Part shown: positions 29,048-37,736 of the stretch, piece by piece
How positions within the stretch are numbered: position 1 is the stretch's first letter
Layout of the letters: every line of letters starts with the position of its first letter
Assembly (NCBI RefSeq): GCF_002764115.1
Contig: NZ_CP017940.1
Location: 3,384,501-3,448,500, forward strand
DNA from: Phyllobacterium zundukense
GTDB lineage: Bacteria; Pseudomonadota; Alphaproteobacteria; Rhizobiales; Rhizobiaceae
Reading direction: 5' to 3'
DNA length: 64,000 bases
Translations under genes and position numbers: made by a program
Notes under the pieces: generated by a model
Database searches by the model: none
The model's input: only the letters and a program-made list of their open reading frames with translations
Told to the model about the DNA's origin: nothing

Positions 29048-30526
29048 TCAGAGCTTGTCGGCAAGGTAAAGCTTCAAAGTCTCGCGCGCGCCCTTGTCCC
29101 ACAGGGTCCGCAGGATTCGCGAGAATGATTCCACGAAAATCGGCGATACACCGACTTCGCCGAATATATCGGTCATTGCCAGAAATGCCTTCGGATCGCC
29201 CTTTGCCTTCAAAGCTTCCACTTTCAATCGCTCGGCGCTTGCATCGAGATAGTTCGTCGGCTTGCCGCTATCGGTCGTCCCGGCACAGAATCGGCACCAG
29301 AGCGCAGAAACCAGCGAAAGTCCAGTTATGCCTTTTCCCGCCTTCAGCCTGTCCGCTGTCGTCGGCAGGATGAATTTCGGCTGGCGGTTGGATCCATCCT
29401 GGCACAGGCGCTGAATGGTGTCGCCGATCTTCGGATTGGAAAACCGCTTCACAATAAGGTCGAGATAGTCGTCGAAGGAAGTGCCCGGCACCGGCGGCAG
29501 AACGGGGATGATCTCCTCACGTTCGAGCTTCGTCAGGAAGTTGCGGATCAACGGTTCTTCCATGGCCTCGTGCACGAAATGGATATCCATCAGCGATGCT
29601 GGGTAGGCGATGGCCGCGTGGCCGCCGTTGAGAATGCGGATTTTCATCAGTTCAAAGGGCGCGACATCCTTGACGAAGGTCACACCGACCTTCTCCAGGG
29701 CCGGGCGTCCCGCCGGAAAATGATCCTCCAATACCCATTGCTTGAATGGTTCGCAAAAGACTGGCCAGTTATCCTCGACACCGAAATCCGTCGCAAGCAG
29801 TCCCCTCTCCCGGTCTGTCGTTGCAGGCGTAATGCGATCGACCATGCTGTTGGGGAACGCGACATGGTCCTTAACCCATTGGGCCAAATTCGGGTCGATC
29901 AACGCGGCAAGCCCGCTGACGGCATCGCTGGTCACATGGCCGTTGCCCGGAATATTATCGCAGGACATCACGGTGAATGGCGCGGTGCCCTCGCCGCGAC
30001 GACGCATCAAACCGGCGAGGATCAGGCCGAAGACGGTCTTCGGGTCTTTGATATTGGCGGCGTCGAAAATGATTGCCGGATGCTTTGGATTAAACACACC
30101 CGATGCCGGATCGATGAAGTAACCGCCCTCCGTGATCGTCAGTGATACGATGCGAATTTCTGGATCGGCGAGGCGCGCGATGGTATTTGCGGTGTCTCCA
30201 GGCTGCAGATAGTCGATCATCGACGCGGTGACATGCGCAGTCCTGTGGCCGCTATCCTGCTCGACCACAGTCGTCAGCCAATCCTGCGCCTGCAGCTTCT
30301 GTCGCATTGTTTCGTCGGAGGCGAGAACGCCAGCACCGACAAGGCCCCACTCATGATCTGACCCGGCATTGAACAATTCATCGAGGTAAACTGCCTGATG
30401 CGCGCGATGAAAATTGCCGATGCCGAAATGGATGATTCCGGCTTTCAGATCGGACTGGCTATAGCTGGGGACGCCGACATTCTTCGGCAGGTTCTGCAGC
30501 GTGGCTTTGGAGAGTTTAACAGTCAT
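29048..30526 (-). CDS. mtlK: Mannitol 2-dehydrogenase (long-chain polyol dehydrogenase)
   Basis: The 492-residue NAD-dependent long-chain polyol dehydrogenase oxidises mannitol to fructose (often also D-arabitol). Conserved stretches are HFGIGNFHRAHQAVYLD (N terminus) and the catalytic segment FELMKIRILNGGHAAIAY. This places Lys295, Asn300 and His303 at the same positions as the characterised Pseudomonas fluorescens enzyme. It sits between smoS and the HAD gene. This matches the Rhodobacter/Rhizobium sorbitol-mannitol operon. Confidence 0.95.
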   Translation of the reverse strand: MTVKLSKATLQNLPKNVGVPSYSQSDLKAGIIHFGIGNFHRAHQAVYLDELFNAGSDHEWGLVGAGVLASDETMRQKLQAQDWLTTVVEQDSGHRTAHVTASMIDYLQPGDTANTIARLADPEIRIVSLTITEGGYFIDPASGVFNPKHPAIIFDAANIKDPKTVFGLILAGLMRRRGEGTAPFTVMSCDNIPGNGHVTSDAVSGLAALIDPNLAQWVKDHVAFPNSMVDRITPATTDRERGLLATDFGVEDNWPVFCEPFKQWVLEDHFPAGRPALEKVGVTFVKDVAPFELMKIRILNGGHAAIAYPASLMDIHFVHEAMEEPLIRNFLTKLEREEIIPVLPPVPGTSFDDYLDLIVKRFSNPKIGDTIQRLCQDGSNRQPKFILPTTADRLKAGKGITGLSLVSALWCRFCAGTTDSGKPTNYLDASAERLKVEALKAKGDPKAFLAMTDIFGEVGVSPIFVESFSRILRTLWDKGARETLKLYLADKL

Positions 30527-30561
30527 CGGGCCTAACCCCTCTTTTCATGTAAGATGCGCCT

Positions 30562-30582
30562 GCGCCGCTCTTGCCGCGGCGC
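30562..30582 (-). other. Hairpin between smoS and mtlK
   Basis: GCGCCGC (30562-30568) and GCGGCGC (30576-30582) form a 7-bp GC stem with a 7-nt loop inside the 64-bp gap. No T-run follows, so an mRNA stability element is likelier than a terminator. Confidence 0.45.
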
Positions 30583-30590
30583 GGGAAACG

Positions 30591-31367
30591 TCAGCTCATC
30601 CAATTGCCGCCATCGACATTGTAGGTCTGGGAGACGATATAATCGCTCTCGCTACTCGCGAGGAAAATCGCCATGCCTGTCAGATCTTCTGCGGTGCCCA
30701 TGCGCCCGTAGGGAACGGCTTCGCCCACGAGACGCTTTTTCTCGCCCCGTGGCCTATTCTCATATTTGGCGAAAAGCGCATCCACGCCCTCCCAATGCTC
30801 TCCGTCAACAACGCCCGGCGCGATCGCGTTTACATTGATGCCGTGCTCGATCAGGTTGAGCCCAGCTGACTGGGTGAGGCTGATCACCGCCGCTTTGGTG
30901 GCGCAATAGATCGCCACGAGCGGCTCGCCGCGCCGGCCAGCCTGGCTGGCCATGTTGATGATCTTGCCACCCTTGCCACGGGCGATCATTGCCTTGGCAA
31001 CGGCCTGCAATGTGAACAATGTGCCGGAGAAATTGACGGCAAAGAGCTTGTCGTAGCTTTCACGCGTGATCTCGACGATCGGCGCCAGATCGAACAGCGC
31101 TGCATTGTTGACGAGCACGTCGATGCCGCCAAACTTGTCAACGGTTTCCTTGACCGCTGCATCGATCGATGCCTGATTTGTAACATCAAGGCGTACCGCG
31201 TGTGCTTGGCTGCCAAGTTCCTTTGCCGTCTCCTGTGCACGTTCCAGATTGATGTCAGCAATCACCACATGGGCGGCGCCTTCGCGCATGTAAGCTTCCG
31301 CGAACGTACGGCCAATGCCGCGCGCCGAACCCGTTATGAAAGCCGTCTTGCCTGCAAGTCTGTTCAT
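30591..31367 (-). CDS. smoS: Sorbitol dehydrogenase (SDR family)
   Basis: This 258-residue SDR enzyme closely resembles Rhodobacter SmoS. It has TGSARGIG, DVTNQASID, NNAALFD, and the catalytic Ser/Tyr/Lys in NMASQAGRRGEPLVAIYCATK (Tyr154, Lys158). It ends YIVSQTYNVDGG. It oxidises D-glucitol to D-fructose and often galactitol to tagatose. It lies 18 bp downstream of smoK in the transport-catabolism operon. Confidence 0.93.
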   Translation of the reverse strand: MNRLAGKTAFITGSARGIGRTFAEAYMREGAAHVVIADINLERAQETAKELGSQAHAVRLDVTNQASIDAAVKETVDKFGGIDVLVNNAALFDLAPIVEITRESYDKLFAVNFSGTLFTLQAVAKAMIARGKGGKIINMASQAGRRGEPLVAIYCATKAAVISLTQSAGLNLIEHGINVNAIAPGVVDGEHWEGVDALFAKYENRPRGEKKRLVGEAVPYGRMGTAEDLTGMAIFLASSESDYIVSQTYNVDGGNWMS

Positions 31368-31385
31368 TTCAATTACTCGTTGTCA

Positions 31386-32384
31386 TCAAATAGCCTGCCC
31401 ATTAGCATCGAAGCGATGCAGCCGTGCCGGCTCCGGCGTGAGATAGACCTGCTGGCCAAATTCGGTGCTGAAATCGCCGTCGGTTCGCACGGTTATCTTG
31501 CCAACCCCGTCCACCTGAACGTGTATAAAGGTGTCGGAGCCGAGATGTTCGGTCACTCCCACTGTGCCCTTCCACGCACCCTCGGTCTTCGTGATGCGCA
31601 CGTGTTCCGGCCGTACGCCCAGCGTCGTCGCATTTTGCTTGGCAGCTTCCTGTCCCTCGATGAGATTCATGCGTGGAGAACCGATAAACCCGGCCACGAA
31701 GACATTTCTCGGGCTGCGGTAAAGTTCAAGCGGTGAGCCGACCTGCTCGATACGCCCGGCATTCAGCACCACAATCTTGTCGGCCATGGTCATGGCTTCC
31801 ACCTGATCATGGGTCACGTAGATCATCGTCGTCTTCAGTTGGTGATGCAGATCGCTGATCTCGAGCCGCATATTTCCGCGCAGGGCTGCGTCGAGATTGG
31901 ACAGCGGCTCGTCGAAGAGAAACGCCTTGGGCTGGCGCACGATAGCGCGGCCGATGGCGACACGCTGGCGCTGGCCGCCGGACAATTGTCCCGGCCGGCG
32001 ATCGAGATAATTGGTCAGGTTCAGGATATGCGCCGCATCCTTGACCTTCTTGTCGATGGCGGATTTCTCCTGCCCGTCCATCTTCAGCGGAAAGGCGATG
32101 TTGCCGTAGACGCTCATATGCGGATAGAGGGCATAGGACTGGAACACCATCGACAGACCGCGTTTCGCCGGCGCCTCATTGGACATGTCCTTGCCATCGA
32201 TGACGATCCTGCCGCCACTCAGATCTTCGAGACCCGCGATCATCCGCAGCAGGGTCGATTTTCCGCAACCGGAAGGACCAACGAAGACAACGAATTCACC
32301 GTCATCGATTTCAAGGTCGATTTCTGGAATGACCGCAGTGGTTCCAAATGACTTCGATACTTTTTGGAGCGTAATACTTCCCAT
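31386..32384 (-). CDS. smoK: Polyol ABC transporter, ATP-binding protein
   Basis: The 332-residue MalK/UgpC-type ATPase has Walker [10 protein letters not shown], a Q-loop in [14 protein letters not shown], signature [16 protein letters not shown], Walker [13 protein letters not shown], and a C-terminal regulatory TOBE domain (about residues 235-332). It energises sorbitol/mannitol uptake with SmoF and SmoG. GGAGGATTATT precedes the ATG. Confidence 0.94.
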   Translation of the reverse strand: MGSITLQKVSKSFGTTAVIPEIDLEIDDGEFVVFVGPSGCGKSTLLRMIAGLEDLSGGRIVIDGKDMSNEAPAKRGLSMVFQSYALYPHMSVYGNIAFPLKMDGQEKSAIDKKVKDAAHILNLTNYLDRRPGQLSGGQRQRVAIGRAIVRQPKAFLFDEPLSNLDAALRGNMRLEISDLHHQLKTTMIYVTHDQVEAMTMADKIVVLNAGRIEQVGSPLELYRSPRNVFVAGFIGSPRMNLIEGQEAAKQNATTLGVRPEHVRITKTEGAWKGTVGVTEHLGSDTFIHVQVDGVGKITVRTDGDFSTEFGQQVYLTPEPARLHRFDANGQAI

Positions 32385-32403
32385 AATAATCCTCCCTGAA
32401 AAC

Positions 32404-33234
32404 CTATTTCACTGCGCCGAAGGTCAGGCCACGAACCAGCTGCTTTTGCGAGAACCATCCCATGATCAGGATAGGCGCAATCGCCATGGTGGATGCGGCT
32501 GACAACTTGGCCCAGAACAGGCCCTCTGGACTTGAGTAGGACGCGATAAAGGCGGTGAGCGGCGCAGCATTGGCAGCGGATAAGTTCAGTGTCCAGAACG
32601 CCTCATTCCATGCCAGAATGATGTTGAGCAGCATGGTCGAGGCGATGCCGGGCACAGCCATGGGCGTCAGCACATAGACAATTTCCTTCATCAGCGATGC
32701 GCCGTCCATGCGCGCCGCTTCGAGGATCTCCCCCGGTATTTCCTTGAAATAGGTGTAGAGCATCCAGACGATGATCGGCAGGTTGATCATGGTCAGGACC
32801 GCGACAAGACCAAGGCGTGTATCCAGCAAACCCCAGTCGCGGAAGATCAGATAGAGCGGCACCAGAACGCCGACGGGCGGCATCATCTTGGTGGACAACA
32901 TCCACATCAGGACGTCCTTGGTGCGCTTGGTTGGCGAAAATGCCATGGCCCAGGCCGCCGGGATGGCGAGAGCCAAGCCAATCAGCGTTGACCCCACCGA
33001 GATCACCACGGAATTGGTGACGTGCTTCATATAGTCGGAACGGATTTGAACCTCGTGATAATTTTCCAGGGTCCAGTCGAAGAACAGGAACTGCGGCGGT
33101 GTTGCGACTGCTGTTCCCTCCGTCTTGAAGCTGGTCAGGAAAGTCCACAGGATTGGGAAGAAGATCAGGAGACCGATTGCCCAACCGAGGATCGTGAATG
33201 TCAGCTTATGTCGTGTGGTGACGGCGCGGGCCAT
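32404..33234 (-). CDS. smoG: Polyol ABC transporter, permease (MalG type)
   Basis: The 276-residue membrane protein has six segments and the EAA loop [28 protein letters not shown], which contacts the ATPase. The ATG at 33234 gives [10 protein letters not shown]. The frame extends 18 codons upstream into smoF without conserved sequence. It begins 4 bp after the smoF stop. It pairs with SmoF to form the channel. Confidence 0.92.
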   Translation of the reverse strand: MARAVTTRHKLTFTILGWAIGLLIFFPILWTFLTSFKTEGTAVATPPQFLFFDWTLENYHEVQIRSDYMKHVTNSVVISVGSTLIGLALAIPAAWAMAFSPTKRTKDVLMWMLSTKMMPPVGVLVPLYLIFRDWGLLDTRLGLVAVLTMINLPIIVWMLYTYFKEIPGEILEAARMDGASLMKEIVYVLTPMAVPGIASTMLLNIILAWNEAFWTLNLSAANAAPLTAFIASYSSPEGLFWAKLSAASTMAIAPILIMGWFSQKQLVRGLTFGAVK

Positions 33235-33238
33235 GGCT

Positions 33239-34111
33239 CTACCTCTCGAGGTTCTTGCCGATGAGGCGAATGAGGAAGAAGGCGACAATATTGGCGAGGA
33301 TCACTGCAACAATGCCGCCGGCCGAGGCACCGCCCACATCGAACTGCAGGAGCGCCTGCATATAGATCAGGTAGGTGATATTCGTCGTCTGGATGCCCGG
33401 ACCGCCATTGGTCGTGACCAGGATTTCGGCGAAGACACTGAGCAGGAAAATCGTCTGGATAAGAATGACAACGGTGATCGCCCGCGACATATGTGGCAGC
33501 ACCAGATAGATGAAGCGCGAGATCGCCCCGGCGCCGTCCATCTCTGCCGCCTCGATCTGTTCGCCGTCGAGCGATTGCAGTGCGGTGAGCAGAATCAGCG
33601 TGGCGAAAGGCAGCCATTGCCACGCAACGATCAGGACGATCGAGAACAATGGCAGCTCGGCGAACCAGTCGATTGGCTGGAGCCCGAATGAGCGGGCGAT
33701 CCATGCGAACAGGCCGTTGACCGGATGCATCAGCATGTTCTTCCACACGAGAGCAGACACCGTCGGCATGACGAAGAACGGTGCTATCACCAGAAGCCGG
33801 ACGATGCCTTGCCCGAAGAAGGGCTGGTCAAGCACCAGCGCCAGCAGGATGCCACCAATGACGGTGATCAGCAGCGTGCCGCCGACGAGCATCAGGGTGT
33901 TGCCGAGTGCGGTGAAGAATGCAGGGTCGGTCAGAAAGTACTGATAGTTGAGAAAGCCGACAAATTCCTCGGTTCCCGGCATCAGCAGATTGTAGCGCAG
34001 GAACGAAAAGTACAGCGTCATGACAAGCGGCACGATCATCCAGAGAAACAGCAGGATGACGGCGGGCGACATCATGAAACGGGCAGTTGCGCGTGTCTGA
34101 AGCGTAGCCAT
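33239..34111 (-). CDS. smoF: Polyol ABC transporter, permease (MalF type)
   Basis: The 290-residue protein has six membrane segments and the EAA motif EQIEAAEMDGAGAISRFIYLVLPHM. The N terminus (RFMMSPAVILLFLWMIVPLVMTLYFS) is that of MalF-type sugar permeases. It follows the binding-protein gene after a 100-bp gap holding a strong hairpin, as in the xylose operon. Confidence 0.92.
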   Translation of the reverse strand: MATLQTRATARFMMSPAVILLFLWMIVPLVMTLYFSFLRYNLLMPGTEEFVGFLNYQYFLTDPAFFTALGNTLMLVGGTLLITVIGGILLALVLDQPFFGQGIVRLLVIAPFFVMPTVSALVWKNMLMHPVNGLFAWIARSFGLQPIDWFAELPLFSIVLIVAWQWLPFATLILLTALQSLDGEQIEAAEMDGAGAISRFIYLVLPHMSRAITVVILIQTIFLLSVFAEILVTTNGGPGIQTTNITYLIYMQALLQFDVGGASAGGIVAVILANIVAFFLIRLIGKNLER

Positions 34112-34160
34112 GGTCAGGTTCCAATGCAGTGAACGTCAAAGTGATAATGCAAAAGGAGGC

Positions 34161-34198
34161 CCGGGCGGCTCCTGACATTCGCGTCAGGAACCGTCCGG
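34161..34198 (-). terminator. Hairpin between smoE and smoF (probable attenuator)
   Basis: CCGGGCGG and CCGTCCGG (one G-U pair) enclose, after a C-A mismatch, TCCTGAC/GTCAGGA with the loop ATTCGC. That is about 16 pairs in all. On the - strand a CCTCCTTTTG tract follows shortly. It probably limits read-through from smoE into the membrane-component genes. Confidence 0.7.
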
Positions 34199-34211
34199 AG
34201 CCAGGAGGATC

Positions 34212-35522
34212 CTACTTGATGTAGCCGCCCTTGGTCATCTCACGTGTCGTCAGCGCCTGCGCACCCCGCAAAGCCTGGTCGACAGTCATCGAACCGGCAA
34301 GCGCCGCCGAGAACTGCTGACCGACGGCTGTGCCAATGCCCTGGAACTCAGGGATGGCGACAAACTGGCCACCCGTATAGGGAACCGGCTTGATGGTCGG
34401 CTTGCTCGTATTGGCTGCATTCATCGCGTCGAGTGTGATCTTGGCGAAGGGAGCGGCCTTCTCATATTCCGGATTGGCATAGAGCGACTTGCGCGTGCCC
34501 GGAGGAACGTTGGCCCAGCCTTCCTTGCTGGCGACGAGCTCGGTATAGGCCTTGTCGGTTGCCCAGGAGACGAACTTCTGCGCGGCTTCCGCCTTCTTGG
34601 TGCCAGCCGGAACGCCGAGGTTCCAGGCCCACAGCCAGTTGCCATGATTTTCGACGCCGCCGGTCGGGAAGAGCGCATAGCCCACCTTGTCGGCAACCTT
34701 GGATTCCTTCGGATTGGTCACGAAGGAAGCCGCGACCGTGGCATCGATCCAGATACCGCACTTTCCGGTCTGGAACAGCGCGAGGTTTTCATTGAAGCCG
34801 TTGGAGGAGGCGCCGGGAGGTCCGGCTTCCTTCATCAGGTCGACGTAGAACTGCAGCGCCTTCTTCCATTCCGGCTGATCGAATTGCGGGGTCCACTTTT
34901 CGTCGAACCAGCGTGCGCCGAAGGAATTGGCCGTCGCCGTCAGGAGCGCCATGTTCTCGCCCCAGCCGGCCTTGCCGCGCAGGCAGATGCCGTAGGTCTC
35001 GGTCGACTTGTCAGTCATCTTCTTCGCCGCTTCGGCGATCTGGTCCCAGGTCGGCTTTTCCGGAATGGTCACACCGGCCTTCTCGGCAAGATCCTTGCGA
35101 TACATCACCATGGCGCTTTCGCCGTAGAAGGGCGAGGCGTAGAGCTTGCCATCGACAGAGACGGCGTCGCTGATAGCCGGCAAAAGATCGGACTTGTCAT
35201 AGGCATCGCCCAGGCCGTCGAGCGGCAGAAGCCAGCCCTGCTTGGCCCAGATCGGCACTTCATAGGTGCCGATGGTCATGATGTCATACTGGCCGCCCTT
35301 GGTGGCGATGTCGGTGGTGACGCGCTGACGCAGTACGTTTTCCTCGAGCGTTACCCACTCGAGCTGGATGTCCGGATTTTTCTTGGTGAAGTCCTCGGTC
35401 AATTTCTGCATGCGAACCATGTCGCCATTGTTGACCGTAGCGATGGTCAGCGTTTCCGCATGCGCGAAACTCGCCATGGCGAGCGCAGACACGGCGCTGA
35501 GCAGAAGCGTTCTTGATAACAT
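34212..35522 (-). CDS. smoE: Polyol ABC transporter, substrate-binding protein
   Basis: The 436-residue family 1 binding protein has a signal peptide (MLSRTLLLSAVSALAMASFAHA, cleavage after AHA). It begins mature sequence ETLTIATVNNGDMVRMQKL and contains polyol-binder stretches such as WVTLEENVLRQRVTTDIA. The ATG at 35522 follows GGAGGAATGAG. It is the first structural gene of the operon and carries the operon promoter region upstream. Confidence 0.93.
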   Translation of the reverse strand: MLSRTLLLSAVSALAMASFAHAETLTIATVNNGDMVRMQKLTEDFTKKNPDIQLEWVTLEENVLRQRVTTDIATKGGQYDIMTIGTYEVPIWAKQGWLLPLDGLGDAYDKSDLLPAISDAVSVDGKLYASPFYGESAMVMYRKDLAEKAGVTIPEKPTWDQIAEAAKKMTDKSTETYGICLRGKAGWGENMALLTATANSFGARWFDEKWTPQFDQPEWKKALQFYVDLMKEAGPPGASSNGFNENLALFQTGKCGIWIDATVAASFVTNPKESKVADKVGYALFPTGGVENHGNWLWAWNLGVPAGTKKAEAAQKFVSWATDKAYTELVASKEGWANVPPGTRKSLYANPEYEKAAPFAKITLDAMNAANTSKPTIKPVPYTGGQFVAIPEFQGIGTAVGQQFSAALAGSMTVDQALRGAQALTTREMTKGGYIK

Positions 35523-35542
35523 CTCATTCCTCCCGAATGTTA

Positions 35543-35575
35543 TGAGCAATTGCTTGTCTGATGGGCAAATACTCA
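35543..35575. promoter_or_regulatory. Candidate operator of the smo operon
   Basis: TGAGCAATTGC (35543-35553) and GCAAATACTCA (35565-35575) form an inverted repeat matching at 9 of 11 positions. The spacer is 11 nt and the centres are 22 bp apart. It lies 21-53 bp before smoE, in the gap between smoE and its regulator gene. Binding by that SorC-type regulator is inference. Confidence 0.45.
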
Positions 35576-35643
35576 CACAACGGCAAAACAAGTCAAGTAC
35601 AATTCGTCGCTGCGCTGCAGCAATGATGGTCAGGAGATGAGAG

Positions 35644-36600
35644 TCAGGCGCCGGAAAGCAGCGCTTCCGCAGTACGCTCGTCAGTGATCAAGCCATTGAT
35701 AAGCTTGCCCTTTATCGCCGCGGCGATGCCCGGCATCTTCTTCGGCCCCTTGGCGGTGGCGATGACCATGGCTGTCTCGCGCGAAGGGATATGCGCGCTG
35801 GCGACGCGGTCATTTGTCAGGCCCTCGATGGGCACGCCATTGCGATCAAAAGCGCGTCCGACGATCTCGCAGACCGCCCCGGCGCCGCGCAGCGCCAGCA
35901 ATTCTTCGCGTGAAATAAAGCCGTCGACGAAGAGCGGCGCATCGTCCTCGAGATCGCCAATGCCGAGAAAGGCGACATTGGCCTGCGCCGACAATTCCAG
36001 CACCGGGCGAATCATTGCCTGGCTGTGCAACAGCTCGCGCTCCTCCGGCGACGAGGCGATGACCGGCAGCGGCATGGGAAAGGAGCGCGCCTTGATCTTG
36101 TCGGCAATGTTGAAAATGACGTTGTAGAAAGCCGCCGAACCATCGGGCGCGATATTGCCGGTCAGCGACACGACCTTGTGCTGCGGACACTCGATCGGCG
36201 ACAGCAATTCGATCGCCGCCTTCAGCGTGCGGCCAGTGCCGATGCCGAGGACGATCGGCGCTTCCGATTTCAGCCAGCGCGTCATTTCCGCCGCCGCCGC
36301 ATCGGCCACGCCGAGCGTCGTCGAGCTGGAGCCCGGATCGGTCGGCACCACCTCCGCCATCTTCAGGCCGAAGCGCTGCTTGAGCTGTTCGGCAAGATCG
36401 AGGCAATGGGCGATCGGATGGTCGAGCCTTACCTTGACCAGCCCTTCCGACACGGCCAGCGACACCATGCGCTGCGCCGACTGGCGCGAAATGCCGAGCT
36501 TGGCGGCAATCTCGTCCTGCGTGTTGCCCGCGACATAATACAACCAGCCGGCGCGGGCGGCGTCGTCCAGTTTCGTCGTGGTAACGTCGGGCTTACTCAT
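35644..36600 (-). CDS. SorC-type sugar-binding transcriptional regulator of the polyol operon
   Basis: The 318-residue protein has an N-terminal helix-turn-helix (YYVAGNTQDEIAAKLGISRQSAQRMVSLAVSEGLV, about 21-56) and a C-terminal SorC/DeoR-type sugar-phosphate-binding domain (APIVLGIGTGRTLKAAI, GNIAPDGS). Position upstream of smoE on the same strand matches the regulator of rhizobial polyol operons (often called SmoC or MtlR). The start codon overlaps the stop of the upstream Rdx-like gene (ATGA), so translation is coupled to it. Confidence 0.88.
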   Translation of the reverse strand: MSKPDVTTTKLDDAARAGWLYYVAGNTQDEIAAKLGISRQSAQRMVSLAVSEGLVKVRLDHPIAHCLDLAEQLKQRFGLKMAEVVPTDPGSSSTTLGVADAAAAEMTRWLKSEAPIVLGIGTGRTLKAAIELLSPIECPQHKVVSLTGNIAPDGSAAFYNVIFNIADKIKARSFPMPLPVIASSPEERELLHSQAMIRPVLELSAQANVAFLGIGDLEDDAPLFVDGFISREELLALRGAGAVCEIVGRAFDRNGVPIEGLTNDRVASAHIPSRETAMVIATAKGPKKMPGIAAAIKGKLINGLITDERTAEALLSGA

Positions 36601-37142
36601 AGAGTCTTTGCCCCGTCCTTAAGCTCCTCGCCTTGCTCGTCGCTGACGGGGACCCCGTCTGCCCCGCCTCGGGAAGCTGGGATTCCCACCATGCGTGGTT
36701 CGACAGGCTCACCATGAGGGATCTTGGAAGCCTCCACTTTGTCTATGGCAGACTCCTCCTCCCTCATCCTGAGCTTGTCGAAGGACGCACCCTCCACTTT
36801 GTCCATGGCAGGCTCCTCCTCCCTCATCCTGAGCTTGTCGAAGGACGCACCCTCCACCTTGGTATGCCCGTCGGAATGACCGAGATCGCGCTCGGGCCAG
36901 ACGATATCGCGCACTTTCTGCTTCAGCACCTTGGCCTCGGGAAAACCGCCGTCGCGCTTGCGCTCCCAGACGAGATCACCATTCACATGGATCTCGAAGA
37001 TGCCGCCGGTGCCGGGGATCAGCGCCACTTCGCCGAGGTCGGCGCCAAAGGTGGAGAGCAGCTCCTGCGCCATCCAGGCGGAGCGAAGGAGCCAGCTGCA
37101 CTGCGTGCAATAGGTAATGGTGATGCGCGGTTTCGTTGTCAT
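36597..37142 (-). CDS. SelW/SelT/Rdx family protein with a repeat-derived C-terminal extension
   Basis: Residues 1-94 are a thioredoxin-like Rdx domain: RITITYCTQCSWLLRSAWMA with the redox CxxC at Cys12-Cys15, GTGGIFEIHVNGDLVWERK, and a typical end (DIVWPERDLGHSD). Family members usually stop here. This protein continues to 181 residues through a tandem 20-residue duplication (KVEGASFDKLRMREEE) and a further segment (GEPVEPRMVG). These are encoded by two dispersed palindromic repeats (36692-36721 and 36731-36850). The stop overlaps the regulator start (ATGA), and the gene's own ATG overlaps the stop of the Cys-rich gene. The tail is probably not functional. Confidence 0.85.
   Translation of the reverse strand: MTTKPRITITYCTQCSWLLRSAWMAQELLSTFGADLGEVALIPGTGGIFEIHVNGDLVWERKRDGGFPEAKVLKQKVRDIVWPERDLGHSDGHTKVEGASFDKLRMREEEPAMDKVEGASFDKLRMREEESAIDKVEASKIPHGEPVEPRMVGIPASRGGADGVPVSDEQGEELKDGAKTL
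36692..36721. repeat. Dispersed repeat, family A, inside the Rdx-like gene
   Basis: A 30-bp copy of a repeat that begins TGCGTGGTTCGACA and ends CACCATGAGGGA. Other copies are at 37994-38023 and 39083-39134 (interrupted), with an inverted copy at 39199-39228. It is translated in the tail of the Rdx-like protein. Confidence 0.8.
36731..36850. repeat. Two tandem 60-bp repeats (family B) inside the Rdx-like gene
   Basis: Units 36731-36790 and 36791-36850 differ at only two positions, and a third begins at 36851 (CCTCCACCTT). Each contains CTCATCCTGAGCTTGTCGAA, a palindrome-related repeat common in alphaproteobacterial genomes. 60 bp keeps the reading frame and adds 20 residues per unit. This is a recent duplication. 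It is too short and spacerless for a CRISPR array. Confidence 0.9.
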
Positions 37143-37546
37143 GTCTTTCTAGATACCACTTTCCCATCGCATTGGAAGCTGCCGTCTTCGCTATAGGTTA
37201 CGGGCTTGCCCGCGTTGACCCAACGCATGATCTGGACGCTCACCACGAAAAAACTGGTGGTGTCTTTCCCGGGAACACATGGAGGAAACGCGCTGTCGGG
37301 ATAATCTCGCAATTCGGACTCGCGTTCCTTGCAGCAGCGGTGCCGCTGGCAGGTCTTGCGACGACACGTCTTGTAGTAACCGAAAACCGTTGCCACGCTC
37401 TGCGCGATGGCAAGAAGCAGGCTGCTTCGTTCTTCGAGAGCGCGCAGTTCCGAGGGGGGCATGGGATCGCCATAGGGGTTCTGGCGCACCCCGACTTTCA
37501 CGGGGGGTGATAATCGAAATTCCTTCATGCGATAAGCCTGCTTCAT
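37139..37546 (-). CDS. Small Cys-rich protein, function unknown
   Basis: The 135-residue product starts at the ATG at 37546 (preceded by AAGGAACC). A long coil-prone region with LRALEERSSLLLAIAQSVATVFG precedes a basic cysteine cluster CRRKTCQRHRCC and a later PPCVPG. Proteins with a C-R-R-x2-C-x-R-x2-C pattern are frequent in rhizobia and may bind a metal, but no function is known to me. The stop overlaps the Rdx-like gene start (ATGA), which supports it being translated. The open frame upstream to 37762 is not supported. Confidence 0.65.
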   Translation of the reverse strand: MKQAYRMKEFRLSPPVKVGVRQNPYGDPMPPSELRALEERSSLLLAIAQSVATVFGYYKTCRRKTCQRHRCCKERESELRDYPDSAFPPCVPGKDTTSFFVVSVQIMRWVNAGKPVTYSEDGSFQCDGKVVSRKT

Positions 37547-37736
37547 CGACGGTTCCTTCTCTGCTCCGTTCAACCTATGGGCCCGCTTTGCCACGCCCGC
37601 TTTTGCGTCTGGCCATTGAATGGTTGGGAAGACGGGCGGTCGTCGAAGCGCGTCTTTTGGTAGTGATATGCGATCCGAAGACCGCCCGTCCGGCGTTTTT
37701 CTATCGCATCCGTTCCGCGTCGCGACGGCAGCGGCC

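Noticed and set aside
36731..36850. CRISPR array
   Set aside because: Only two full units, contiguous with no spacers, and translated inside a gene. This is a tandem duplication.
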